The translations under genes and the position numbers were made by a program. Below are positions 1 to 4,829 of a DNA stretch of 8,578 nt, one piece after another. Source of the DNA: Oscillospiraceae bacterium (lineage in GTDB: Bacteria > Bacillota > Clostridia > Oscillospirales > Butyricicoccaceae); contig CADBTM010000029.1 in the NCBI GenBank assembly GCA_902797555.1, positions 1-8,578 on the forward strand, in the 5' to 3' direction. Below the pieces are notes generated by a model that saw only the letters and a program-made list of their open reading frames with translations, searched no databases and was not told the origin of the DNA. Positions within the stretch are counted from its first letter, which is position 1. The number at the start of each line of letters is the position of its first letter.

Positions 1-437
1 AGCCAATAGTTGGCGGTGATGGCGCCCGAGTTGGAAAGGATCAGACCGCCCACGGAATAGGAAACGGTGGAGTTTTCCTTGACGCGCCAGTCGTTGATCT
101 GGAGATAGTTGTTTACCAGCTCTTTATAGTTGAGCAGGGTGGAATTGATGTTGCGCACCTTTTCCCGCTGTTTGCGGTACAGGATGTAGGCCTTTGCCAC
201 ATCGGCATAGCCGGCCTCGGACAGCACCTTTTCCACGCTGTCCTGAATGTCCTCCACCGTGATCCGATCGTTCCGGATCTTTTCCTCATAGTCCGAGGTG
301 ACCCGAATGGCGATCAGGTCGATCACATTGGGGTGGTACTGCTTGCCCAGTGCCTCAAAGGCCTTGGTGATGGCAGCGCTGATCTTGGAAATGTTGAAAT
401 CGACGACCGAGCCGTCCCGTTTCACTACCTGATACAT
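1..437 (-). CDS. nrdD: Anaerobic ribonucleoside-triphosphate reductase, N-terminal part (cut by window edge)
   Basis: Class III ribonucleotide reductase reduces NTPs to dNTPs under anaerobic conditions, using a glycyl radical installed by its radical SAM activase. Only the first 145 residues are in the window. Residues 1 to about 95 form an ATP-cone: MYQVVKRDGSVVDFNISKI at the start, then a charged helical stretch ending in YILYRKQREKVR. This allosteric domain binds ATP or dATP. It is followed by the start of the NrdD catalytic domain (DWRVKENSTVSYSVGGL, then SGAITANYW), a typical class III N-terminal segment. The active-site cysteines and the C-terminal glycyl radical loop lie outside the window. 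The ATG at 437 has a GGGAGG ribosome binding site at 446-451. The gene follows the activase gene after a 126-bp gap that holds its own promoter. Identity is clear from ATP-cone plus class III sequence; completeness cannot be judged. Confidence 0.95.
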   Translation of the reverse strand, partial: MYQVVKRDGSVVDFNISKISAAITKAFEALGKQYHPNVIDLIAIRVTSDYEEKIRNDRITVEDIQDSVEKVLSEAGYADVAKAYILYRKQREKVRNINSTLLNYKELVNNYLQINDWRVKENSTVSYSVGGLILSNSGAITANYW

Positions 438-462
438 GTGTGCAGCCTCCCAATATATGTTC

Positions 463-501
463 AAAAAATAATAGACCTCACGGAGATCCATGCAGGTCTA
501 T
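463..501 (-). terminator. Intrinsic terminator of the TPR-DUF4037-nrdG operon, overlapping the nrdD start site
   Basis: On the minus strand ATAGACCT (501-494) pairs with AGGTCTAT (478-471). After one bulged G, CATGG (492-488) pairs with CCGTG (483-479) around an ATCT loop. The 13-bp stem is followed by TATTTTTT (470-463). This is a good rho-independent terminator for transcripts arriving from the upstream activase gene. Its 5' arm overlaps the last two bases of the nrdD -10 and lies upstream of the predicted start, so transcripts from the nrdD promoter should lack that arm and escape termination. Confidence 0.75.
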
Positions 502-528
502 CATACTACTTATAGGGTCTGATGTCAA
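500..528 (-). promoter_or_regulatory. Sigma-A promoter for nrdD
   Basis: Reading the minus strand, a perfect -35 TTGACA (528-523) is separated by exactly 17 bp from a -10 TATGAT (505-500). This predicts transcription starting near 493 and a leader of about 55 nt before the nrdD ATG. An A/T-rich stretch (539-556) upstream of the -35 could act as an UP element. Seen directly in the sequence; activity is inferred. Confidence 0.85.
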
Positions 529-538
529 TATCTTGTGG
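523..538 (-). promoter_or_regulatory. Candidate NrdR box overlapping the nrdD -35
   Basis: On the minus strand the 16 bases CCACAAGATATTGACA match about 11 positions of the NrdR-box consensus (acaCwAtATaTwGtgt). The best matches are the left half and the central ATAT. The box contains the -35 hexamer, which is where NrdR repressor boxes usually lie in nrd promoters. A weaker second candidate is at 448-463 (about 10 matches), next to the ribosome binding site. The 75-bp centre-to-centre distance is longer than the usual paired-box spacing, so the second site is doubtful. Confidence 0.5.
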
Positions 539-563
539 TTAAAAAAATAAAGAAACACCAGAT

Positions 564-1256
564 TTAGTCGACACCCCGAAGAGAAACACAATCGACAAAG
601 GGGCGTGCTGCGGCGGCAAAACGCTCCAGCGAGGCCTTGTCGGGCGCGTGAAATCCCTCAAAGGGGACGGTGTCCCGATCGGTAAAGGCTTGGAGAAAAT
701 AGCGCTTTGCCCCTTGGATCATCTGACCGATGGCGGCAAAATCCCGCTCCTCGTGGAGCTCGCGCACCACCGTGGTGCGGAACTCATAGTCCGCGCCGCT
801 GTCCATGATGGTCCGGATGCTTCGGGTGATCACGTCCAGATAGACGGCGGCGACGCCGCAGGTCTCGGCATATTTTTCGGGACTGTTTTTCACGTCCATG
901 GCCACATAGTCGGCCAGCTTCTTGTTCAGGATCTCGCCCAAAAGATCGGGGTGATACCCGTTGGTGTCCAACTTGACGGCATAGCCCATCTCCCGGATGC
1001 GCTCCAAAAGCCGGGGCAGCTCCCGATGGAGGCAGGGCTCGCCTCCGGTAAAGGCCACCCCGTCCAAAAGCCCCTTCCGTCCGGAAAGGAAGCGGAGCAG
1101 CTCGTCATCGTCCATCACCGGCGCCTCCCGCCCCTCGGCCAGCTGAAAATTGTGGCAGAAGGGGCAGCGGAAGTCGCACCCGCCCAAAAAGACGGTGCAG
1201 GCCACATGGCCGGGAAAGTCCAGCAGAGTCATTTTTTGCAGTCCGTGCAGCTTCAT
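564..1256 (-). CDS. nrdG: Anaerobic ribonucleoside-triphosphate reductase activating protein (radical SAM)
   Basis: A 230-residue radical SAM enzyme that uses a [4Fe-4S] cluster and S-adenosylmethionine to generate the glycyl radical on NrdD. The N-terminus reads LQKMTLLDFPGHVACTVFLGG, followed by the cluster motif C27-x3-C31-x2-C34 and HN, the usual start of the clostridial activase type (TIGR02495-like). That type is longer than the E. coli NrdG of about 154 residues. The SAM-binding GGEP motif is at 71-74, and LDTNGYHPD follows the next strand, as in radical SAM barrels. The ATG at 1256 is preceded by AAGGAGG with a 6-base gap; that ribosome binding site overlaps the TAA of the upstream DUF4037 gene, so the two are probably translationally coupled. 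Pairing with nrdD just downstream strongly supports the function over other activases of the family. Confidence 0.93.
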   Translation of the reverse strand: MKLHGLQKMTLLDFPGHVACTVFLGGCDFRCPFCHNFQLAEGREAPVMDDDELLRFLSGRKGLLDGVAFTGGEPCLHRELPRLLERIREMGYAVKLDTNGYHPDLLGEILNKKLADYVAMDVKNSPEKYAETCGVAAVYLDVITRSIRTIMDSGADYEFRTTVVRELHEERDFAAIGQMIQGAKRYFLQAFTDRDTVPFEGFHAPDKASLERFAAAARPFVDCVSLRGVD

Positions 1257-1266
1257 GGCGTCCTCC

Positions 1267-2208
1267 TTATATGGCGGCGAGGACGTGCAGGTTGCGTACC
1301 TGCCCGTCGCCGATGCCGTCGTTTACCGAATAGGCGTGCTTTTCCAGATCGCCGCAGGTGGCTTGGGTCAGACCCTGTTCCATCAGCTCGTCGATCAGGT
1401 CGGCGGCAATGCCCTCGATCACGTCGTATTTTTCCTCATAGGTGCCCGCTTCGTTGTCGGTGGTCAGCAGGTATTCCAGCAGCTCGGCCTCGATGGACAG
1501 CTTGGGCAGCGCCCGCATGGCGCGGAAGCTCCATTTATAATAGGGATGATACACCCGGTTGAGCAGGAAAACCGCCGCCATAGCGCCTTTGACAAACTCG
1601 GCCGCCGCCAGCTGGGCTGCGCCGGTCTCGCAGTGACGGATGCAGCGGAGATAGTTGTACTGTCCCGCCTGGGCCATGGTGAGCAGATTGCCCGCCAGCT
1701 TTTTCCGTCGGATGTCTTCGGGGTAAAAGGCCAGCGCCTCCCGGATGGCGGTCAGCTTGCCGTAACGGTCAAAAAACACCGTACCGTTGGTGCATTCGGC
1801 CAGCGCCTGCTGGGGGACGGTGAGCCATTGGCTGAGGGTGAGCGTGCCGTCGGGCGAGCCGATCTTTTCCATGAAAAACTCGTCCAGCCGCAAAACGCCC
1901 TTGCGGGCGCCGCCCACCGGCGCCATCAGCGACCGGGTGACGCCGTCAAACTCCCGGGGGAGCTTGGCGTATGCCCGCTCCAGCAAAAATGCCGTGCGGC
2001 GGTCTACAACGGCCTCCAAGGGCAAAAAGAGGCAGAAGCCCGCCTCATAATCGTGATCCCGGGAAACCTCGTCGTCAAAGCCAAAGCACTCCGACCCGCT
2101 GCCCAGCATCCCCGCGGCCAGCAGGGGGAGGAGCTGGGGAAACTGCTCCTCCAGCATGGGACGGCCGCAGGTCTCATAAAAAGCCTTGGAAAGCTCAAGC
2201 CCGTTCAT
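1267..2208 (-). CDS. DUF4037 nucleotidyltransferase-like protein
   Basis: A 313-residue protein of the DUF4037 family. Near the N-terminus, GMLGSGSECFGFDDEVSRDHDYE (residues 33-55) has the layout of a nucleotidyltransferase-fold active site: G-S-G-S followed by an acidic D-x-D pair (D51, D53). The substrate is unknown. The rest is helical and family-specific, without recognisable motifs. I chose the ATG at 2208 because GAGG lies 7 bases upstream; an in-frame GTG at 2223 would add five residues but lacks a good ribosome binding site. The start overlaps the end of the TPR gene by 14 bases, and the stop overlaps the nrdG ribosome binding site, so it is the middle gene of a tight operon. Family membership is fairly sure; nucleotidyl transfer is an inference from the motif. 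Confidence 0.85.
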   Translation of the reverse strand: MNGLELSKAFYETCGRPMLEEQFPQLLPLLAAGMLGSGSECFGFDDEVSRDHDYEAGFCLFLPLEAVVDRRTAFLLERAYAKLPREFDGVTRSLMAPVGGARKGVLRLDEFFMEKIGSPDGTLTLSQWLTVPQQALAECTNGTVFFDRYGKLTAIREALAFYPEDIRRKKLAGNLLTMAQAGQYNYLRCIRHCETGAAQLAAAEFVKGAMAAVFLLNRVYHPYYKWSFRAMRALPKLSIEAELLEYLLTTDNEAGTYEEKYDVIEGIAADLIDELMEQGLTQATCGDLEKHAYSVNDGIGDGQVRNLHVLAAI

Positions 2209-3034
2209 AGATGATCCTCGCACGTTCTTTCAGATCTTCTGCGGTGACAAAATAGCCGTAATAGGCAAAGGTGGGGGCGCAGGTCTCGCAGACGTAGGCG
2301 TAATATCCGTCCCGGACAAGGCTCTCGTCGTCAAAAAGCGCCTCGGCCTGATCCAGCAGAGCAAAGATCGCGGTCTCGCCCTGCTCCATGCCGTCCCGCG
2401 CCTCGATGGCGTTTGCCCGGTTGAGGCAGGTCACCGCCTGCTCCAGCTGCCCGGAGGGCACCTTGCCCATCACCTCCATGGCCTTGTCATAAAGATCCAT
2501 GGCCTGGGCATAGTCGCCCAGCGCGGCGCAGGTGAGTGCCATGTTGTTATACAGCCCGCCCAGCAGCTTTGGATCGGTGCCGGGGGACGCTTCATAGATG
2601 GCCTTGGCCTTTTGAAAGAGCTCCAGCGCCCGGTCGTTGTCCCCAAAGGAATTGCGGGCGGTGGCGATGTTGACGTAGGTGGTGCCCGCCGACATACTGT
2701 CCTCATAGTCCAGCTCGTGCAGCAGGCGCAGGGCATCCTGCTCACAGACGATGGCCTTGTCCCGCTCGTGGGTCTTGCGGTAGTGTCCCACCAGCTCGCC
2801 CAGCACCATCAGCTCGCCCCGCTGATCCCGGCCGAGGCGCGCCTCCTCCAGCCAATAGCGGAGATGGCGCTCTACCCCGGCATAGTCCCGGCGGCTCATA
2901 TATTCATCCAGCTTTTCGGCGATGCGCTGCTGGGGGATGGATTTGATCTCCTCTGCGCCGTAGGGCGCCCCGCACAGCACACACTGGGGCTCCAGATAGT
3001 CTTCCGGCGGAAGGATGGAAGAGTTCTTTCCCAT
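2195..3034 (-). CDS. Tetratricopeptide repeat protein
   Basis: A 279-residue, probably cytoplasmic protein with no signal peptide or membrane segment. After a short N-terminal segment with a C18-x2-C21 pair (QCVLCGAPYG) come helical TPR-type repeats over roughly residues 35-235. The clearest are NIATARNSFGDNDRALELFQ (122-141) and NNMALTCAALGDYAQAMDLY (163-182), each with the alternating G-D/A-L-F or A-L-Y pattern. The C-terminus is YYAYVCETCAPTFAYYGYF plus a basic helix. TPRs form protein-binding superhelices; the partner here may be the DUF4037 protein encoded next to it, an inference from gene overlap. The start at 3034 has GGGAGG 8 bases upstream and directly follows a promoter. The open frame extends to 3289, but that extension has no sensible protein and runs through the promoter. 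Confidence 0.88.
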   Translation of the reverse strand: MGKNSSILPPEDYLEPQCVLCGAPYGAEEIKSIPQQRIAEKLDEYMSRRDYAGVERHLRYWLEEARLGRDQRGELMVLGELVGHYRKTHERDKAIVCEQDALRLLHELDYEDSMSAGTTYVNIATARNSFGDNDRALELFQKAKAIYEASPGTDPKLLGGLYNNMALTCAALGDYAQAMDLYDKAMEVMGKVPSGQLEQAVTCLNRANAIEARDGMEQGETAIFALLDQAEALFDDESLVRDGYYAYVCETCAPTFAYYGYFVTAEDLKERARIIYERA

Positions 3035-3064
3035 TTCGTCAGCCTCCCATCTTGCGTTTTTCCC

Positions 3065-3093
3065 AGTATACCATACTTTTTTTGCGGCGTAAA
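3065..3093 (-). promoter_or_regulatory. Extended -10 promoter for the TPR-DUF4037-nrdG operon
   Basis: On the minus strand TTTACG (3093-3088), a 17-bp spacer containing an A7 tract, then TGG-TATACT with the -10 at 3070-3065. The TG one base before the -10 compensates for the imperfect -35. It predicts a start near 3058 and a leader of about 24 nt ahead of the GGGAGG site. It lies between the Mor-like gene and the TPR gene, with no terminator between them, so read-through from the regulator gene is also possible. Confidence 0.75.
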
Positions 3094-3107
3094 GAGGGAA
3101 GGGGCGC

Positions 3108-3377
3108 TCACGGATGGACAGGCGGCTCCTTGAGGATAGTGCGGATATGCCGCTCGGACACGTCATATTTTCGCGCCAGCTTGCGCAGATTGCCCCCGTC
3201 AAACTCCTGACGGATGGCGCGGTGCCGCAGCTCCTTTTCCAGCGTGGCGCGCTTGGGGATGTAGACATACTGGCCTCCGGCCATATCAACGATCTCCAGA
3301 AACTTGTTCATCCCCACGATGTCGCACAGCCAGCGGGTCTCCTCCGACACCTGATCGGGTGTGATTTGAAACTCCAT
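3108..3377 (-). CDS. Small Mor-like HTH transcriptional regulator
   Basis: An 89-residue protein resembling the Mor transcription activator family, small DNA-binding proteins related to the phage Mu middle-operon activator. The N-terminal half carries the family's dimer-region pattern: WLCDIVGMNKFLEIVDMAGG, then YVYIPKR (37-43). The C-terminal half ends in a helix-turn-helix, EFDGGNLRKLARKYDVSERHIRTIL (about 58-82). The ATG at 3377 is preceded by GGAGG at 3387-3383; an ATG at 3389 would add four residues but has no ribosome binding site of its own. It is divergent from the XRE/ImmA pair and upstream of the TPR operon. Such genes occur both in mobile elements and as chromosomal regulators; the target here is unknown. 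Confidence 0.8.
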   Translation of the reverse strand: MEFQITPDQVSEETRWLCDIVGMNKFLEIVDMAGGQYVYIPKRATLEKELRHRAIRQEFDGGNLRKLARKYDVSERHIRTILKEPPVHP

Positions 3378-3451
3378 GGGTTCCTCCATTTCTGTCCGGT
3401 TTATCGGACGCTCTTTTTTCTAAAATGCAGGGGAAGATGAGTGGAAAAGAG

Positions 3452-3478
3452 GGGAGATGCCCTTCTCCCGTTTGGGAG
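3452..3478 (-). promoter_or_regulatory. Mutually exclusive hairpins in the leader of the Mor-like gene
   Basis: In the predicted minus-strand transcript, CUCCC (3478-3474), GGGAGA (3469-3464) and UCUCCC (3457-3452) follow one another. The middle arm can pair with the first (5 bp, 4-nt loop) or the third (6 bp, 6-nt loop), but not both. The first arm begins only a few bases after the predicted transcription start. The second hairpin is followed by CCUCUUUUCC, too short a U-run for a strong terminator. This could be an attenuator or stabilising 5' structure. Pairings are seen; function is inferred. Confidence 0.4.
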
Positions 3479-3487
3479 GTTGCCTAT

Positions 3488-3516
3488 AGCATAATTCAGA
3501 TAAAATGAAATGTCAA
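3488..3516 (-). promoter_or_regulatory. Sigma-A promoter for the Mor-like gene
   Basis: On the minus strand a perfect TTGACA (3516-3511) and TATGCT (3493-3488) are separated by 17 bp. The predicted start is near 3481, giving a leader of about 100 nt before the ATG at 3377. Its -35 lies 31 bp from the -35 of the divergent XRE promoter, so one operator between them could control both directions. Confidence 0.82.
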
Positions 3517-3547
3517 TGGTAAAACTTCAAAATTATCGAAAAAAATC

Positions 3548-3576
3548 TTTACTTTTGGAAATCACTGTGGTATAGT
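3548..3576 (+). promoter_or_regulatory. Extended -10 promoter for the XRE-ImmA operon
   Basis: TTTACT (3548-3553), a 17-bp spacer, then TGG-TATAGT with the -10 at 3571-3576. The TG before the -10 is an extended -10 element. The predicted start is near 3583, leaving a short leader that contains AAGGAGGG just before the GTG start. The A/T-rich sequence between the two divergent promoters (3517-3547) is the likely operator region, but I could not find a convincing palindrome in it. Confidence 0.8.
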
Positions 3577-3607
3577 AAGGGCAAGAAAGCAGAAAAGGAG
3601 GGATCGC

Positions 3608-3928
3608 GTGAGCTTTGGACAAAAGCTGCGCTCCGCCAGAAAAAAGCGGGGCATGACCCAAAAGGAACTGGCCGAGGCGGTGGGCGCAAAGCACAATTCG
3701 GTGAGCAACTGGGAAAAGGATCTCAACCGTCCGGACACCGACACCATCCGCCGCATCTGCGACGCGCTGGGAGTGGATGCCAACGAGCTGTTTGAAGAAA
3801 AAGGCCTTTCCGACGTGGAGTTCGCCCTCTTCGGCGAGGTCAAGCAGCTCAGCCGGGAGGATCAGGAGGACGTGCTGGAGTTCATTCGCTTCAAGCGCGC
3901 CATGCAGGAAAAGAGGGAGGGGCGATGA
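3608..3928 (+). CDS. XRE-family HTH transcriptional regulator
   Basis: A 106-residue Cro/CI-type repressor-like protein. Residues 1-62 form the HTH_3 domain: FGQKLRSARKKRGMTQKELAEAVGAKHNSVSNWEKDLNRPDTDTIRRICDALGV. TQKELAEAVG is helix 2-3 and NSVSNWEK the recognition helix. The C-terminal tail (LSREDQEDVLEFIRFKRAMQEKR) is a helix that probably dimerises. Translation starts at a GTG 5 bases after AAGGAGGG. The stop overlaps the next start as ATGA, so it is coupled to the ImmA/IrrE gene. In the known ImmR-ImmA pair of ICEBs1 and in similar phage modules, the protease cleaves the partner repressor; that relationship is inferred here from gene order. Autoregulation of the upstream promoter is likely. 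Confidence 0.9.
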   Translation: MSFGQKLRSARKKRGMTQKELAEAVGAKHNSVSNWEKDLNRPDTDTIRRICDALGVDANELFEEKGLSDVEFALFGEVKQLSREDQEDVLEFIRFKRAMQEKREGR

Positions 3929-4332
3929 CCCGCCTGCAGCGGCTGCGGCGCAAGGCCGATCGGCTGGGGCTGCGGGTGTATTATCTCCCCATGCGTCGCC
4001 TGAGCGCCATCTCCATGCCCGACGGATCCATCGGCATGGATCCCGACAAGCAGGAGAGTCAGGCCTGCGAGCTGGTGCGTCTCGCCCACGAGATGGGTCA
4101 CTGCATGACGGGCAGCTTTTACACGGCGGACAGCGATCTGTGCCAGCGCCGCCGCTGCGAGGAGCGGGCGGATCGCTGGGCGATCCGCTCTCTGGTGCCG
4201 CTGGACGAGCTCAAGCATGAGCTGCGTCGGGGGCACACCCGCCCCGACGAGCTGGCCGAGCATTTCGGCGTCCCGGAGGAGTTTTTGCGAAAGTCGGTGG
4301 CCTATTATCGGGACGCAAGAGGACTGTTATAA
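3925..4332 (+). CDS. ImmA/IrrE-family metallo-endopeptidase
   Basis: A 135-residue zinc protease of the ImmA/IrrE (COG2856) family. The zinc motif H55-E-M-G-H59 lies in LVRLAHEMGHCMTGSFYT. The downstream acidic segment CEERADRWAIRSLVPLDEL (about 78-96) matches the family's E-x2-A-D motif, with E79 or E80 the likely third ligand. The C-terminal helix LAEHFGVPEEFLRKSVAYY is also typical of the family. The expected role is site-specific cleavage of the XRE repressor encoded just upstream, giving derepression under some stress. The start overlaps the XRE stop by four bases (ATGA). The last codons (RGLL-stop) run into the repeat element beginning at 4333, so the C-terminus may have been trimmed by its insertion, which is speculative. 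No signal peptide. Confidence 0.9.
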   Translation: MTRLQRLRRKADRLGLRVYYLPMRRLSAISMPDGSIGMDPDKQESQACELVRLAHEMGHCMTGSFYTADSDLCQRRRCEERADRWAIRSLVPLDELKHELRRGHTRPDELAEHFGVPEEFLRKSVAYYRDARGLL

Positions 4333-4337
4333 CAAAA

Positions 4338-4361
4338 CACCCGCCGTATGGCGGGTGATTT
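4338..4361 (+). terminator. Hairpin terminator after immA-like gene (left copy of repeat)
   Basis: CACCCGCC (4338-4345), loop GTAT, GGCGGGTG (4350-4357), then ATTTT. The 8-bp GC stem starts 5 bases after the stop codon. The U-run is short, so termination may be partial. The 25-bp stretch 4333-4357 is repeated exactly at 4556-4580. Confidence 0.65.
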
Positions 4362-4555
4362 TGAGAGTGTCAAAGAACCCGCTGCGCTGGGCTTCTTTGA
4401 CAGAAAGGCTCCGGCTTGCGAGCCGGTTTCGCCGCTTTTTCTGCGGAAAAAGTCGGCGGGTCTAAGTGTTTTTGCCCATTCCCACACAGGGAACGGCCAA
4501 AAACGATCGAAAAGCAAAATCGCCTTTTTCGGCGATTTTGACGTTTGAAACGCTG

Positions 4556-4588
4556 CAAAACACCCGCCGTATGGCGGGTGTTTTTGCT
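4556..4588 (-). terminator. Terminator of the aminopeptidase-NamZ-DUF4177 operon (right copy of repeat)
   Basis: The CACCCGCC/GGCGGGTG hairpin (4561-4580) is extended by flanking A4 and T5 tracts to a stem of about 12 bp. Read on the minus strand it ends in GTTTTGC, about 21 bases after the DUF4177 stop. With T5 on the plus-strand side too, it can terminate in both directions. Confidence 0.75.
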
Positions 4589-4600
4589 TTATAGATCGAT

Positions 4601-4801
4601 TCAGATCTGTCTGCGGAAGGTGACGATAAATGCGCCCTTGATCTGGGTGGAGGTGGCCATATAGTCATAGGTGGCCAGCTCCCATCCCTCTGCGGCGCGC
4701 TCGTTGAGCAGATCGTCCAGCTCGGCGGCGTCCTTTGCGTCCGCCTTGTCGCTCCAAAACTTGGTGCCCACGGTCAGGATCTCGGTTTTATACTCGTACA
4801 T
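4601..4801 (-). CDS. DUF4177 domain protein
   Basis: A 66-residue protein that begins MYEYKTEIL and carries the DUF4177 pattern: ELDDLLNERAAEGWELATYD in the middle and a final beta strand IKGAFIVTFRR. The whole protein is the domain, with no membrane segment or signal. The family's biochemical role is unknown. The ATG at 4801 has GGAGG 9 bases upstream. It starts 28 bases after the NamZ-like gene and ends just before a terminator, so it is the last gene of the aminopeptidase operon. Confidence 0.87.
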   Translation of the reverse strand: MYEYKTEILTVGTKFWSDKADAKDAAELDDLLNERAAEGWELATYDYMATSTQIKGAFIVTFRRQI

Positions 4802-4829
4802 GGTTTTCTTCCTCCGTTATGTTTTTTAC

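Larger units (their letters stand above)
4333..4590. repeat. Hairpin-rich intergenic element flanked by a 25-bp exact direct repeat
   Basis: A gene-free stretch of about 258 bp made almost entirely of stem-loops. It is bounded by identical 25-bp copies at 4333-4357 and 4556-4580, each a CACCCGCC/GGCGGGTG hairpin. Between them lie: 4368-4402 (TGTCAAAGAA/TTCTTTGACA arms, 10 bp); 4411-4426 (CCGGCT/AGCCGG); 4430-4458 (CGCCG+CTTTTTC with GAAAAAG+CGGCG, one bulged T); 4468-4504 (GTTTTTG/CAAAAAC enclosing TTCCC/GGGAA); and 4515-4540 (CAAAATCGCC/GGCGATTTTG, 10 bp). The outer ends are roughly inverted (TATAA-CAAAAC versus TATAAAGCAAAAAC read from the right), like a MITE. Short open frames run through it in several frames but lack ribosome binding sites and follow the hairpin arms, so I do not call them genes. 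A dispersed non-coding repeat or structured RNA is most likely. Confidence 0.7.

Noticed and set aside
1150..2214. Long plus-strand open frame opposite the nrdG and DUF4037 genes
   Set aside because: It is antisense to two well-recognised, ribosome-binding-site-led genes. Its translation resembles no family and is rich in the arginine, glycine and histidine typical of shadow frames in GC-rich DNA.
2186..3133. Plus-strand open frame opposite the TPR gene
   Set aside because: It mirrors the codon pattern of the TPR gene and has no credible start site or recognisable domain.
3035..3289. N-terminal extension of the TPR frame to 3289
   Set aside because: It overlaps the Mor-like gene and the promoter at 3065-3093; the ATG at 3034 has a good ribosome binding site and gives a sensible N-terminus.
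3394..3419. GTCCG/CGGAC hairpin followed by a T-run on the plus strand, looking like a terminator
   Set aside because: The stem is only 5 bp with a 6-base loop, and no plus-strand gene lies upstream to need terminating.
4333..4590. The two identical 25-bp repeats as a minimal CRISPR array
   Set aside because: Only two copies, separated by 198 bp of structured sequence rather than a spacer of about 30-40 bp, and no cas genes in the window.
4305..4668. Several overlapping small open frames of 60-80 codons in the hairpin-rich region
   Set aside because: No ribosome binding sites. They follow the inverted-repeat arms on both strands, so they are best explained by the repeat's composition rather than by coding.
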